From: Spirochaetales bacterium
GTDB taxonomy: Bacteria > Spirochaetota > Leptospiria > Leptospirales > Leptonemataceae
DNA length: 64,000 bases
Assembly (NCBI GenBank): GCA_015075425.1
Contig: JABTUL010000001.1
Coordinates: 2,170,001-2,234,000 of the forward strand
Reading direction: 5' to 3'
In this document: in pieces, positions 18,937-27,167 of the stretch
Layout: every line of letters begins with the position of its first letter
Numbering within the stretch: position 1 is the first letter of the stretch
Made by a program: the position numbers and the translations under genes
The notes under the pieces: generated by a model
Databases searched by the model: none
The model's input: only the letters and a program-made list of their open reading frames with translations
What the model was told of the DNA's origin: nothing

Positions 18937-18963
18937 TTGACAGGTTACGGGGAGGGGTAAAAT
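18937..18963 (+). promoter_or_regulatory. possible sigma-70 promoter
   Basis: TTGACA (perfect -35) and TAAAAT (five of six of the -10) with a 15-base spacer, ending 18 bases before the ATG of the SpoIIE phosphatase gene. A G-rich ribosome site (GGGGGATGT) follows. The spacer is short, which weakens the call. Confidence 0.45.
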
Positions 18964-18980
18964 AACCTTTCGGGGGATGT

Positions 18981-21683
18981 ATGAAAAACGAAGGGATCAA
19001 ATGGTACCGCAGCCTGACTTTCCTGGCCCTGACCGGAATTACTCTGGTGCCGCTCTGGGCCCTGGGCGGCATTGTTCTGATCATGAACACACTGGGCGAA
19101 GACCTGGTGGTGGAAGAATCTTCGCGACTCATTGAAGAACTGGGAAATACGGCCATAACTGAAATTGGCACACGCTCCAGTCAGATCGAAGCTTTGACCC
19201 GAAGCCTGGCCCTTCTGGGCGAAGGTATCCCTCGTGACCCGAATCTTGCCCGGACCGTGTTGCCTGGACTCATCAATTTTCACTCCGATCTTGATGTGGC
19301 CGGCGGCGGTATCTGGCCTGAGCCCTTCACCTTCACTCCTGGAGTGGAGAAGCGCAGCTTCTTTTATGGTCGCAATCAAGAGGGCAAGCTGGAATACTAT
19401 GATGATTACAACACTGGCCGCGGTTACTTCAAAGACGAATGGTATCCGGTGGTTAAATACTCGCAGAGCGGTAAATGTTTCTGGTCCAAATCGTACATGG
19501 ATCCGTATTCGTATCAGCCCATGGTAACCTGTACGGTGGCAATGAGAAATGGTAAAGAATTCCGGGGAGTGGCCACCATCGACCTGCGACTCGAGGGCCT
19601 GCATGATTTCATGGAACGCATCCGACAAAAAACTGGGGGCTATGTTTTTCTTCTGGACAGAAATAATAAATTCCTTACCTTCCCGGAGCCTGATAAGGTA
19701 CGACTGACGGGTACGGATGATAAAGGCAAAACAACCCAGGAGTTCATCACAGCGCAAGAGCTGGGCAAGCGTGAGCCATTGTTTTTGCCCATAGCGCAGG
19801 CCGTAGAATCTATGAATGAAGAAATCCTGAGCCGGGCGCGGGCAATGCCAGGATTTCGTGCGGACATAGCCAGTAAACTCACCGTTGATTCCGATCAAAT
19901 CAATGCAGAAGAAGCAGCAATGATAGCGGCAGTTATTGCGGATCCCATCGGCTCGGAAAAAAAGAATACCAATCTCTTTCGCAAGATCACGATTCCCGAT
20001 GATTTTTTGATCCAGGAAGAATCCCTGGTTTTTCTCTTCAATGTTCCCGATTCCTACTGGAAGGTTGTGGCGGTAAAACCGGTCCGTGAGGCCAGGGCTG
20101 TTGCTGCGGCCATCAGCAGGCTCATCATTGTGCTCATGTCCATTACGATCCTTGGTGGCGTGATTCTGGCAGCTTTTCTTTTGCATGTATTCTTCAATCG
20201 CCCCATCCGGGCCACCACCCGTGCCGTCGAGGAACTGGGCTCCCTTGTCGCAGAACGCAAGTTCCAGCAACTTTCCGAGCACCGCATCCCCGAGCAAAAC
20301 CAGGATGAACTGGGCTACCTGGCCCGGGTAATGAACTCCCTTTCCAGCGAACTCGAAACGAGCTACAAAAGTCTTCTGGAGCTCAACGCCAGCCTGGAGC
20401 AGAAAGTAATTGAACGCACTCAAGAATTACAGAACACCCTCGAAGCGGTGCGCAGTCTGAAATTTCAACAGGACGGAGACTACTATCTCACGTCACTGCT
20501 CATCAATCCGCTTTCCGGCAATTTTGCCCGCAGTGATTACTGTAAGATTGATTTTCTCGTGCGCCAGAAAAAGCAGTTCGAGTTCCGTCACTGGAAAGAA
20601 GAGATCGGCGGCGACATGTGTACCAGCCACTCCATCCAGCTCCAGGGTCGCGCCTGCACGGTTATCGTGAATGCCGATGCCATGGGCAAATCCATGCAGG
20701 GAGCCGGCGGGATACTGGTTCTTGGCTCCATTTTCAACGCAACCATTGCCCGCACCCGCCTGTCTCATGTGATCCAGAAGCAATCCCCCGAACGCTGGCT
20801 GAAAAACGCCTTTATAGAACTTCAAAAAGTATTTGAATCTTTTAATGGTTCCATGCTGATCAGTCTGGTTCTCGCGCTCATTGACGATGAGAGCGGAGTG
20901 CTCTACTTCATTAACGCTGAACACCCGGACCTGGTTCTCCTGCGCGGAGGGAAGGCTCGCTTTTTGACTCCGCAGCAGCAGTTCAAAAAAATCGGTGTGG
21001 TCTGGTCCGGGTTCAACAGCCTGCAAGTTCAGGTATTTCCGCTGGAAAATCGCGATATTGTCATTTTTGGTTCTGATGGACGCGATGACATCGCCATCGG
21101 CGCAGGAGAAGACGGGAACCGGATGATCAATGAGGATGAAACCCTTTTCCTGCGCATCGTTGAAGATTCAGGCGGCGACCTGACGCAGATTCTTTCAAGT
21201 ATAGAAAAGCACGGCGTGCTTACGGATGATCTCTCTCTGGCCCGACTCGAATACGCAAGCACTGCACCGGCCCTGGAAAACTCGACAATACAGAGTATTA
21301 AAGAGGCCAGAGCGTTGCTTGCAAAGGAGGAGCCGGCACACGCTCTTGAAATCCTTTCTCCTTTGCTCACGGCAGGCGACAGCCATCCTCTGCTCTGGAA
21401 ATATATGGCAGATGCGGAATTCAAGCTGGGTGAATACGCTCATGCTGCCGAGCTTGCTCGCCTTTATGTAGAGAGCGCTCCGGCTGATACCTCATTTCTT
21501 TTGCGCGCTTCTTATTATTTCAGTAAGAACGGGGACATCATCCAGGCCATCGACCTTGCCGAACGTTACCGTATGCGTCGGCCCGATGATCTGCGGATTC
21601 TGCAGAGCCTGGCGCGACTGTATCGCAAGAGCGGCAATGAAGAGCGTGCCAGCGAGCTTCTGGCGACTCTCAGTGCGACTTGA
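18981..21683 (+). CDS. Cache-HAMP-SpoIIE phosphatase with C-terminal TPRs
   Basis: A 900-residue transmembrane signalling protein. Membrane segment 1 near 13-35, a Cache-like extracellular sensor (WYPVVKYSQSGKCFWSKSYM, YVFLLDRNNKFLTFPEP) to about 370, membrane segment 2 near 373-401, HAMP, a short coiled coil (LELNASLEQKVIERTQELQ), then a PP2C/SpoIIE phosphatase domain from about 500 with the metal sites GGDMC and NADAMGKSMQGAGG and a later GSDGRDD. The tail (about 765-895) has TPR hairpins. Such proteins usually dephosphorylate anti-sigma antagonists; no such partner is nearby. Monocistronic, with its own likely promoter. Confidence 0.88.
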   Translation: MKNEGIKWYRSLTFLALTGITLVPLWALGGIVLIMNTLGEDLVVEESSRLIEELGNTAITEIGTRSSQIEALTRSLALLGEGIPRDPNLARTVLPGLINFHSDLDVAGGGIWPEPFTFTPGVEKRSFFYGRNQEGKLEYYDDYNTGRGYFKDEWYPVVKYSQSGKCFWSKSYMDPYSYQPMVTCTVAMRNGKEFRGVATIDLRLEGLHDFMERIRQKTGGYVFLLDRNNKFLTFPEPDKVRLTGTDDKGKTTQEFITAQELGKREPLFLPIAQAVESMNEEILSRARAMPGFRADIASKLTVDSDQINAEEAAMIAAVIADPIGSEKKNTNLFRKITIPDDFLIQEESLVFLFNVPDSYWKVVAVKPVREARAVAAAISRLIIVLMSITILGGVILAAFLLHVFFNRPIRATTRAVEELGSLVAERKFQQLSEHRIPEQNQDELGYLARVMNSLSSELETSYKSLLELNASLEQKVIERTQELQNTLEAVRSLKFQQDGDYYLTSLLINPLSGNFARSDYCKIDFLVRQKKQFEFRHWKEEIGGDMCTSHSIQLQGRACTVIVNADAMGKSMQGAGGILVLGSIFNATIARTRLSHVIQKQSPERWLKNAFIELQKVFESFNGSMLISLVLALIDDESGVLYFINAEHPDLVLLRGGKARFLTPQQQFKKIGVVWSGFNSLQVQVFPLENRDIVIFGSDGRDDIAIGAGEDGNRMINEDETLFLRIVEDSGGDLTQILSSIEKHGVLTDDLSLARLEYASTAPALENSTIQSIKEARALLAKEEPAHALEILSPLLTAGDSHPLLWKYMADAEFKLGEYAHAAELARLYVESAPADTSFLLRASYYFSKNGDIIQAIDLAERYRMRRPDDLRILQSLARLYRKSGNEERASELLATLSAT

Positions 21684-21713
21684 CAGTGCCCGGTTACCCG
21701 GGACACCGGGAAT

Positions 21714-22367
21714 ATGTCATTGCATTCCCACCCGGCCTATCCCAACTTCCATCTGGTGGAACATCCGCTTGTCGCTCACAAGCTGACCCTGCTGCGCGAC
21801 AAGAACAGCAACAAGAAACTCTTCAAAGAACTTGTGCATGAAGTCACTCTGCTTCTGGCTTATGAGGCCACAGCCAACCTGCCTCTGATAACCACGCGCA
21901 TAGAAACACCCCTGGAAGCCGCCGATATGCCGGTCATTGCCGGAAAGAAGTCGGTCATTCTACCGATTCTGCGGGCAGGCCTTGGCATGGTTGATGCCTT
22001 CCTTTCTTTGATGCCGGGAGCCCGCGTTGGCCATATTGGCATGTATCGCGATGAAGAAACTTTAGAACCACACACTTATTTTTTTAAGATTCCCCCATCC
22101 TGTCATGAGCGTATCGCCTTCATTCTTGATCCCATGCTGGCAACTGGAGGATCAACCTCTGCAGCTATCACGAGACTCAAGGCGGCCGGGCTATCGCGAA
22201 TGAAACTCGTTTGCCTTCTGGCTTCTCCAGAAGGAGTGGAAAGGATTTCTGTGGATCATCCCGATGTTAAGATTTTTTCTGCGGCGCTGGATCGTGAACT
22301 CGATGAGCATGGCTATATCAGGCCAGGCCTTGGTGATGCCGGCAACCGCCTTTTTGGCACACGATAA
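21714..22367 (+). CDS. upp: uracil phosphoribosyltransferase
   Basis: Pyrimidine salvage: uracil plus PRPP gives UMP. The 217 residues carry the family's PILRAGLGMVDAFLSLMPGA, GMYRDEETLEP and the PRPP loop ILDPMLATGGSTSAAI, ending in GYIRPGLGDAGNRLFGT with the uracil-binding segment. ATG at 21714 gives the usual length; a short leader of 30 bases separates it from the previous gene. An aldolase gene follows two bases after the stop. Confidence 0.97.
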   Translation: MSLHSHPAYPNFHLVEHPLVAHKLTLLRDKNSNKKLFKELVHEVTLLLAYEATANLPLITTRIETPLEAADMPVIAGKKSVILPILRAGLGMVDAFLSLMPGARVGHIGMYRDEETLEPHTYFFKIPPSCHERIAFILDPMLATGGSTSAAITRLKAAGLSRMKLVCLLASPEGVERISVDHPDVKIFSAALDRELDEHGYIRPGLGDAGNRLFGTR

Positions 22368-22369
22368 CC

Positions 22370-23164
22370 ATGACTGGCGCACTCCCCACCAGGCACCTGC
22401 GAGATCGCCTGAAAGCCGACGAAAGGATTCTCTCCAGCTTTCTGACCCTGCGTGACCCGGCCTCGGCTGCTCTTATGACCGCCGCCGGATTTGACTGTCT
22501 GGTCATTGACCTTGAGCATACCCGTCACCATCCCGAGTCTCTGGAAAAAATGATCACCGCTGTTCACCAGGCTGGTGGCGGCTGCGTGGTTCGCCTGCCG
22601 GGACTGTACCGGGAATGGATCAACTGGGCTCTTGATAGCGGGGCTGATGGCCTGCTTTTACCCATGCTCGAAGAGGAAAAATATTTGCAGAAATTTATAG
22701 AATTGTGCCTTTATCCGCCACAGGGAAAGCGCGGCTATAGCGGCCTTTCGCCGGCAACAGGCTACGGGAAAACAAAAACAGAAAACTACTGGCAGAAAGC
22801 TAACGATCGCCTGCTTCTTTGTGTTCAGATTGAAACAGCCCGGGCCCTGGAAAACTTAGCTGGACTTTTGAACCAGGACCGTATTGATTTGTATTTTTTA
22901 GGCACGGGGGATCTGTCGGTGGACCTGGGCACTCCAGGTCAGTACGAGAGCCCCGCATTTCTGCAAGCGATCGACACTTTCTTTTCCTGTCTGCAAAGCC
23001 GCGGTTCTATAGCCCGCAGTGGAATGTATGGTAGCACAAAATCGCGCCTGAAAGAGGGACAAAACCGTGGTGCCCGCTTTCTGGTACATGGATCCGATTC
23101 TCTTTTTTTATTGAACCAGGCACGCCAGGAGCGTCAGGCCCATTCAGTGGAGTCGGCCGGATAA
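22370..23164 (+). CDS. HpcH/HpaI family aldolase
   Basis: 264 residues of the class II, metal-dependent HpcH/HpaI fold, which cleaves or forms 2-keto-3-deoxy-type sugar or aromatic acids. Signatures: FDCLVIDLEH, DSGADGLLLPMLE, KRGYSGLSPATGYG, and the metal-binding Glu in CVQIETARALENL followed by FLGTGDLSVDLG. The exact substrate cannot be told; the family includes 2-dehydro-3-deoxyglucarate aldolase and 4-hydroxy-2-oxovalerate aldolase. It is two bases downstream of upp and so is probably in the same transcript. Confidence 0.85.
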   Translation: MTGALPTRHLRDRLKADERILSSFLTLRDPASAALMTAAGFDCLVIDLEHTRHHPESLEKMITAVHQAGGGCVVRLPGLYREWINWALDSGADGLLLPMLEEEKYLQKFIELCLYPPQGKRGYSGLSPATGYGKTKTENYWQKANDRLLLCVQIETARALENLAGLLNQDRIDLYFLGTGDLSVDLGTPGQYESPAFLQAIDTFFSCLQSRGSIARSGMYGSTKSRLKEGQNRGARFLVHGSDSLFLLNQARQERQAHSVESAG

Positions 23165-23192
23165 CTTGACTCCGACTCAGTCCGTCGGGCAT

Positions 23193-24284
23193 CTACAAAT
23201 TTTTCGTGTTTTTTTCAAGTTCTCCAACATATTTTTCCTGGTACAACTGAACAAATGTCAGAAACAAAATGACCACAAGAGGTCCGTAGAAAATTCCGGC
23301 CACGCCAAAGACCTGCATACCTCCAATGATGGCCAGAAAAACCACAGCCGAGTGAATTTTAAGTCGCGCGCCGACAAAGCGCGGCTTGAAATAGTTTTCC
23401 ACAAGGAGAGCCACGGCGGAACACCAGATAAAAAGCATGAGACCCGCCACCCAGTGCCCCTGAATGAGCAAATAGATAGTAGCCGGGACATAGACAAAAC
23501 TCATGCCCACAAGAGGAATGAAAGCAAGAATGATCATGACCACAGTCCAGAAAAGTACGGATTGAAAATCAGCCAGCCAGAAAGCGAATCCGGCAAGAAT
23601 TCCCTGCAAGAGTCCACCGATTCCATTACCCACAAGCGTGGCAAAGTTCATCTGATTGAATCGTTCAATCACGAGCTCTTTGTCTTCCCGCGCCAGAGGC
23701 AAAATTTCCAGCAGGAACGCCTTGAGTTGCGAGCCTTCGCGAAAGAGAGCAAAAGTGACAACAAACATAATAAAAAATTGGAATAAGAATAGGAATATAT
23801 TTCCTATTATATTATTTACGCTATTCAATATATAGCCACTGACCGCCCCGGCCGCACTGAGGACAAGCTCTATTACCCCTTCCGGAGAATACTCGACATT
23901 AAAAAGAGAAAAAATTTGACTGGCGGTGGATGCCAGGTATCCCTCTCCAAAAAAAGTCTCCGTCAGGAACTCCCGGCTGAGAGTCATCTTGATGGTTTCA
24001 TACGCGGTCAGTGCTTCACGGGCCAGCCGGAAGATGACGTAAATGGAGGGCAATATAACAAGAAGGAAAATGATGATACACACAGCTGCCGAGGACAGAG
24101 TCCGACTGAACTTGAAGCGCCCCATAAACAGATGATGCAGAGGGTAAAATGCCCCCGCAAGTATGGCCGCAAAAATGACCGGTGTAACGATTGGCCAGAA
24201 AAGAAGGCCCATCAAAAAAACGATACCCAGGAAAAAGAAGAGAAAAGTGAAGAGCTGATAGCGAGGCATAAGCTTGCCTGCCAT
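23193..24284 (-). CDS. AI-2E family transporter (PerM-like)
   Basis: About 363 residues with seven or eight membrane segments, the length and profile of the AI-2E/PerM family. Typical features are the N-terminal pair of helices (LFFFLGIVFLMGLLFWPIVT, IFAAILAGAFYPL), a periplasmic loop in the middle, and the C-terminal block GGLLQGILAGFAFWLA, FIPLVGMSFVYVPA, and IIGGMQVFGVAGIFYGPLVV. Members export or exchange small molecules, in some cases Na+ for H+. Several ATGs (24296, 24284, 24269) are possible; its 5' end overlaps the divergent GHKL-like gene, so the start is unsure. Confidence 0.85.
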   Translation of the reverse strand: MAGKLMPRYQLFTFLFFFLGIVFLMGLLFWPIVTPVIFAAILAGAFYPLHHLFMGRFKFSRTLSSAAVCIIIFLLVILPSIYVIFRLAREALTAYETIKMTLSREFLTETFFGEGYLASTASQIFSLFNVEYSPEGVIELVLSAAGAVSGYILNSVNNIIGNIFLFLFQFFIMFVVTFALFREGSQLKAFLLEILPLAREDKELVIERFNQMNFATLVGNGIGGLLQGILAGFAFWLADFQSVLFWTVVMIILAFIPLVGMSFVYVPATIYLLIQGHWVAGLMLFIWCSAVALLVENYFKPRFVGARLKIHSAVVFLAIIGGMQVFGVAGIFYGPLVVILFLTFVQLYQEKYVGELEKNTKNL

Positions 24285-25542
24285 GCTGCGACCCACCGGG
24301 CAAGCACTTCCCGGGCAAAAAGTGGTTGTAAATTTCAGTGCTCAATCGATTCTCTATGTGTTGACAGCTGCCCCTGCCCAGAAGACGGCCTTTGTGGAAT
24401 TGCCGGCTAATCTCATTTTTACACGGGAGGGGCTTGCTCTGCTCTCTGCCAATCCCAACGCAGAAATCAAACGTGTAACCGGCAAAGACGGCAGTCCACG
24501 TGAGGGCATGCAGAGCAAAAGTTACAACGCACCCACAATTCAAAAAATGATCATGAATTCCTACCTGGAAGAGATCTACATTAAACTCCCCGATCTTCTG
24601 CGCAAAAGACATGAAATCATAAGCACGAACAATCTGATTGTATATGCAATCCTTTACAAAAAACTTTCCCCATCTCTGGCAAGGATGCTTTTTGATTCCA
24701 CCGTGGTGAAGGAATTCAATCGCAAGAATCCCAAAAACTCCATTGTGGATCTCAAACACATCAGCATGCAATCAGCGGCGAAGCTGGTGGAATCGAGGAA
24801 AGACCTTTTTCTTTCCATCAAGAAGAGCATCCAGGATGCCGTTCTGTATCAGGTCAGTATCAATACCGAGCTTCAGGAAGAGGATCGCACCATCATGGCT
24901 CGCAGTATTCCTAAGTTCATTGACTGGATCGACAATCGCATATGGTATCTTTATTTCATCATCCACCAGACGCCATTGAAAGAACAAATGCAACGCGCCA
25001 TGGTACGCATGATCACACAATATCTGGATCATACAAGAATCGGTACGCATCTTTCCAATCTCTTGATGGAATTTGTACAGAACGCGGAAAAAGCACACTT
25101 TGAACGGTTGATCATAAAAAACAATCTTGCTAAAAAAGATGACGTGGATACCTATTTGCGCGATCGGGGCAATCGGCAATTTATTATTGATGAAGCAACG
25201 CGCCGCGATCAAATGCTTGAGATATCCTGGTCCATGGCATCGGAGCGCGGCGCTGGCGGGCGCAACTACCGCATCATTATCACCATTTCTAACTATGGCT
25301 TGATCGATGAACGGACCCGGTCTTTGCTTCATAACAAGATGAAAACGAATGTCGATGGCATTGGCCTGGCTTCCTTCTATGAGGGCGGAGGAGACGCTGA
25401 TAAGCTGGGTGCCGGTCTGGGTCTTCTTTACAATTCCTACCTGGAAGATTTATGCCGCAAAGAGGGAATTTTTTATAAAACAAGCATATTTCCTGAGCCG
25501 CGCCATGAGAAAACTACGGTGCAAATGGAACTGGCCCTCTGA
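24274..25542 (+). CDS. GHKL-ATPase-like hypothetical protein
   Basis: 422 soluble residues without a histidine kinase phosphoacceptor. The C-terminal third resembles a GHKL ATP-binding fold: an N-box-like LLMEFVQNAEKAHFERL near residue 265 and a G2-like stretch GGDADKLGAGLGLLYNSYLE near 380; the intervening beta strands (RNYRIIITISNYGLID) fit. The first 240 residues are helical and unlike anything I recognise. Family unclear; it may be a spirochaete-specific kinase relative or an ATPase partner of another signalling protein. GTG at 24322 (VVVNFSAQ) is an alternative start. The stop overlaps glpD (TGATG). Confidence 0.65.
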   Translation: MPAMLRPTGQALPGQKVVVNFSAQSILYVLTAAPAQKTAFVELPANLIFTREGLALLSANPNAEIKRVTGKDGSPREGMQSKSYNAPTIQKMIMNSYLEEIYIKLPDLLRKRHEIISTNNLIVYAILYKKLSPSLARMLFDSTVVKEFNRKNPKNSIVDLKHISMQSAAKLVESRKDLFLSIKKSIQDAVLYQVSINTELQEEDRTIMARSIPKFIDWIDNRIWYLYFIIHQTPLKEQMQRAMVRMITQYLDHTRIGTHLSNLLMEFVQNAEKAHFERLIIKNNLAKKDDVDTYLRDRGNRQFIIDEATRRDQMLEISWSMASERGAGGRNYRIIITISNYGLIDERTRSLLHNKMKTNVDGIGLASFYEGGGDADKLGAGLGLLYNSYLEDLCRKEGIFYKTSIFPEPRHEKTTVQMELAL

Positions 25543-27167
25543 TGCATCGCTTCCTGGAAAATCAGCCCGATCCGATCTATGATGTTCTTATCATCGGCGG
25601 CGGCATCAGCGGTGCCTGCGTGGCCTACGAAGCCGCCAGCCGCGGCCTTTCTGTTGCCCTGGTAGAAAAAGATGATTTTGGCGCCGCCACTTCTGCAGCA
25701 ACATCCAGGCTCATACACGGCGGCCTGCGCTACCTGAACTACCTGGAATTTGGCCTGGTTCGGGAGTCGTTGCGTGAAAGGCGTATTCTGGAAGATATCG
25801 CCCCGAACTTCGTCTATCCACTGCCTTTTCTCATTCCCACCTATCGTTCTTTGTCCAGCAATCGCTTCATCCTCAAGGCGGGGATGATTCTGTATGATAT
25901 GCTATCCTGGGATAAGACCTTTACCCGGCATCGTTCCAAAAAAATTCCAGGGCACCGCAGCCTGTCCGCGAAGGAGGTACTTTCTATTTCGCCACAGGTT
26001 CCAGCGCATAACCTTACCGGTGGACAGATGTATTTTGACTGCCAGAGCATTTTTCCCGAACGACTGACTCTGGCCTTTCTAAAAAGCGCCGCTCAGTACG
26101 GCGCACATCTGAGCAATTATGCCCGAGTCGTGGGTTTTGGACGCCATTCCGACGGCAGTCTGCAAACAGCACAGGTAATCGATCAATTGACCGGACAACC
26201 CTTTGAAATCAAAGCAAAAATCTTCATCAACAGCGCCGGCCCCTGGGTAACGCGGGTACAGAAAGTCGCTACGGGATCTGTGGAACGCCCGATCAGGATG
26301 TCCGAAGGGATCCATATCATTGTCCCCTCTTTACAAAAAGACCATGCGCTGGTCATGCAGACTCCTGATAGACGACATTTCTTCTTAATTCCCTGGCGCG
26401 GACACACCTTGATCGGTACCACGGATCGCGACTACGATGGTGACCCCGATGACTACACAGTGCGTCGGTCCAGCATAGAGCAATTTATAGGAGAAATCAA
26501 TGCCACATTCGGTAAAGAACTTATCCGCTACCAGGACATTCGCTTTGCCTACGGAGGGCTCAGGCCACTTACCGACACACATACAAAAAGCAGCTACAGC
26601 TCTTCGCGACGCTATGAAATATTCGATGGAGAAAAATCGGGAATCAAGGGACTCATCACAGTAGAAGGCGGAAAGTACACGACCAGCCGGAACCTGGCAG
26701 AGAGCGTGGTGAATCTGATCGAGAAGAAACTGGGCGGCAAATTGCGGCCATCGCACACGGTCCTGGAACAACTCTATGGAGCGGAGATGTTTCACCTGGA
26801 AGACTTTCTCCAATTTGCGCCCAGGCGTTATCCCGCATTTGCCGCAAGGACCGTTCAAACTCTGGCGCGCACCTACGGTACGGAATTTGAGCACGTTCTG
26901 CTCCTTGCGACAGATGAAGGGCTTTCCAGATCCTTAAACCAGGACGGAGAAATCCTGGCACAGGTGCTGTACGCCGTACGCAACGAAATGGCCCGGAACC
27001 TTCTGGATGTACTCTTGCGCCGCACCGGACTGGGATCTCTGGGGCACCCGGGCACTAAAATTCTGGAACAAACCGGTAAAATCATGGCGCGAGAATTACG
27101 CTGGTCCAGTCGCTTTTTACAGAGTCAGTTGAGGAAAGCTGATGAGGCGCTGCGTGTCCCGCAGTGA
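25542..27167 (+). CDS. glpD: glycerol-3-phosphate dehydrogenase, FAD-dependent
   Basis: Oxidises sn-glycerol-3-phosphate to dihydroxyacetone phosphate and passes electrons to quinone; peripheral inner-membrane. The 541-residue protein has the FAD Rossmann motif VLIIGGGISGACVA at 14-27, the family block TSRLIHGGLRYLNYLEFGLV, and YFDCQSIFPERLTLAFLKSA, plus GTTDRDYDGDPDD in the substrate region. The C-terminal helical domain is present. The start ATG overlaps the previous stop. Length and motifs are full, so the gene looks active. The following kinase begins right at the glpD stop. Confidence 0.93.
   Translation: MHRFLENQPDPIYDVLIIGGGISGACVAYEAASRGLSVALVEKDDFGAATSAATSRLIHGGLRYLNYLEFGLVRESLRERRILEDIAPNFVYPLPFLIPTYRSLSSNRFILKAGMILYDMLSWDKTFTRHRSKKIPGHRSLSAKEVLSISPQVPAHNLTGGQMYFDCQSIFPERLTLAFLKSAAQYGAHLSNYARVVGFGRHSDGSLQTAQVIDQLTGQPFEIKAKIFINSAGPWVTRVQKVATGSVERPIRMSEGIHIIVPSLQKDHALVMQTPDRRHFFLIPWRGHTLIGTTDRDYDGDPDDYTVRRSSIEQFIGEINATFGKELIRYQDIRFAYGGLRPLTDTHTKSSYSSSRRYEIFDGEKSGIKGLITVEGGKYTTSRNLAESVVNLIEKKLGGKLRPSHTVLEQLYGAEMFHLEDFLQFAPRRYPAFAARTVQTLARTYGTEFEHVLLLATDEGLSRSLNQDGEILAQVLYAVRNEMARNLLDVLLRRTGLGSLGHPGTKILEQTGKIMARELRWSSRFLQSQLRKADEALRVPQ

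Noticed and set aside
18945-20423. 492-residue open frame on the minus strand opposite the SpoIIE phosphatase
   Set aside because: Antisense shadow; the plus strand has clear Cache, HAMP and phosphatase motifs.
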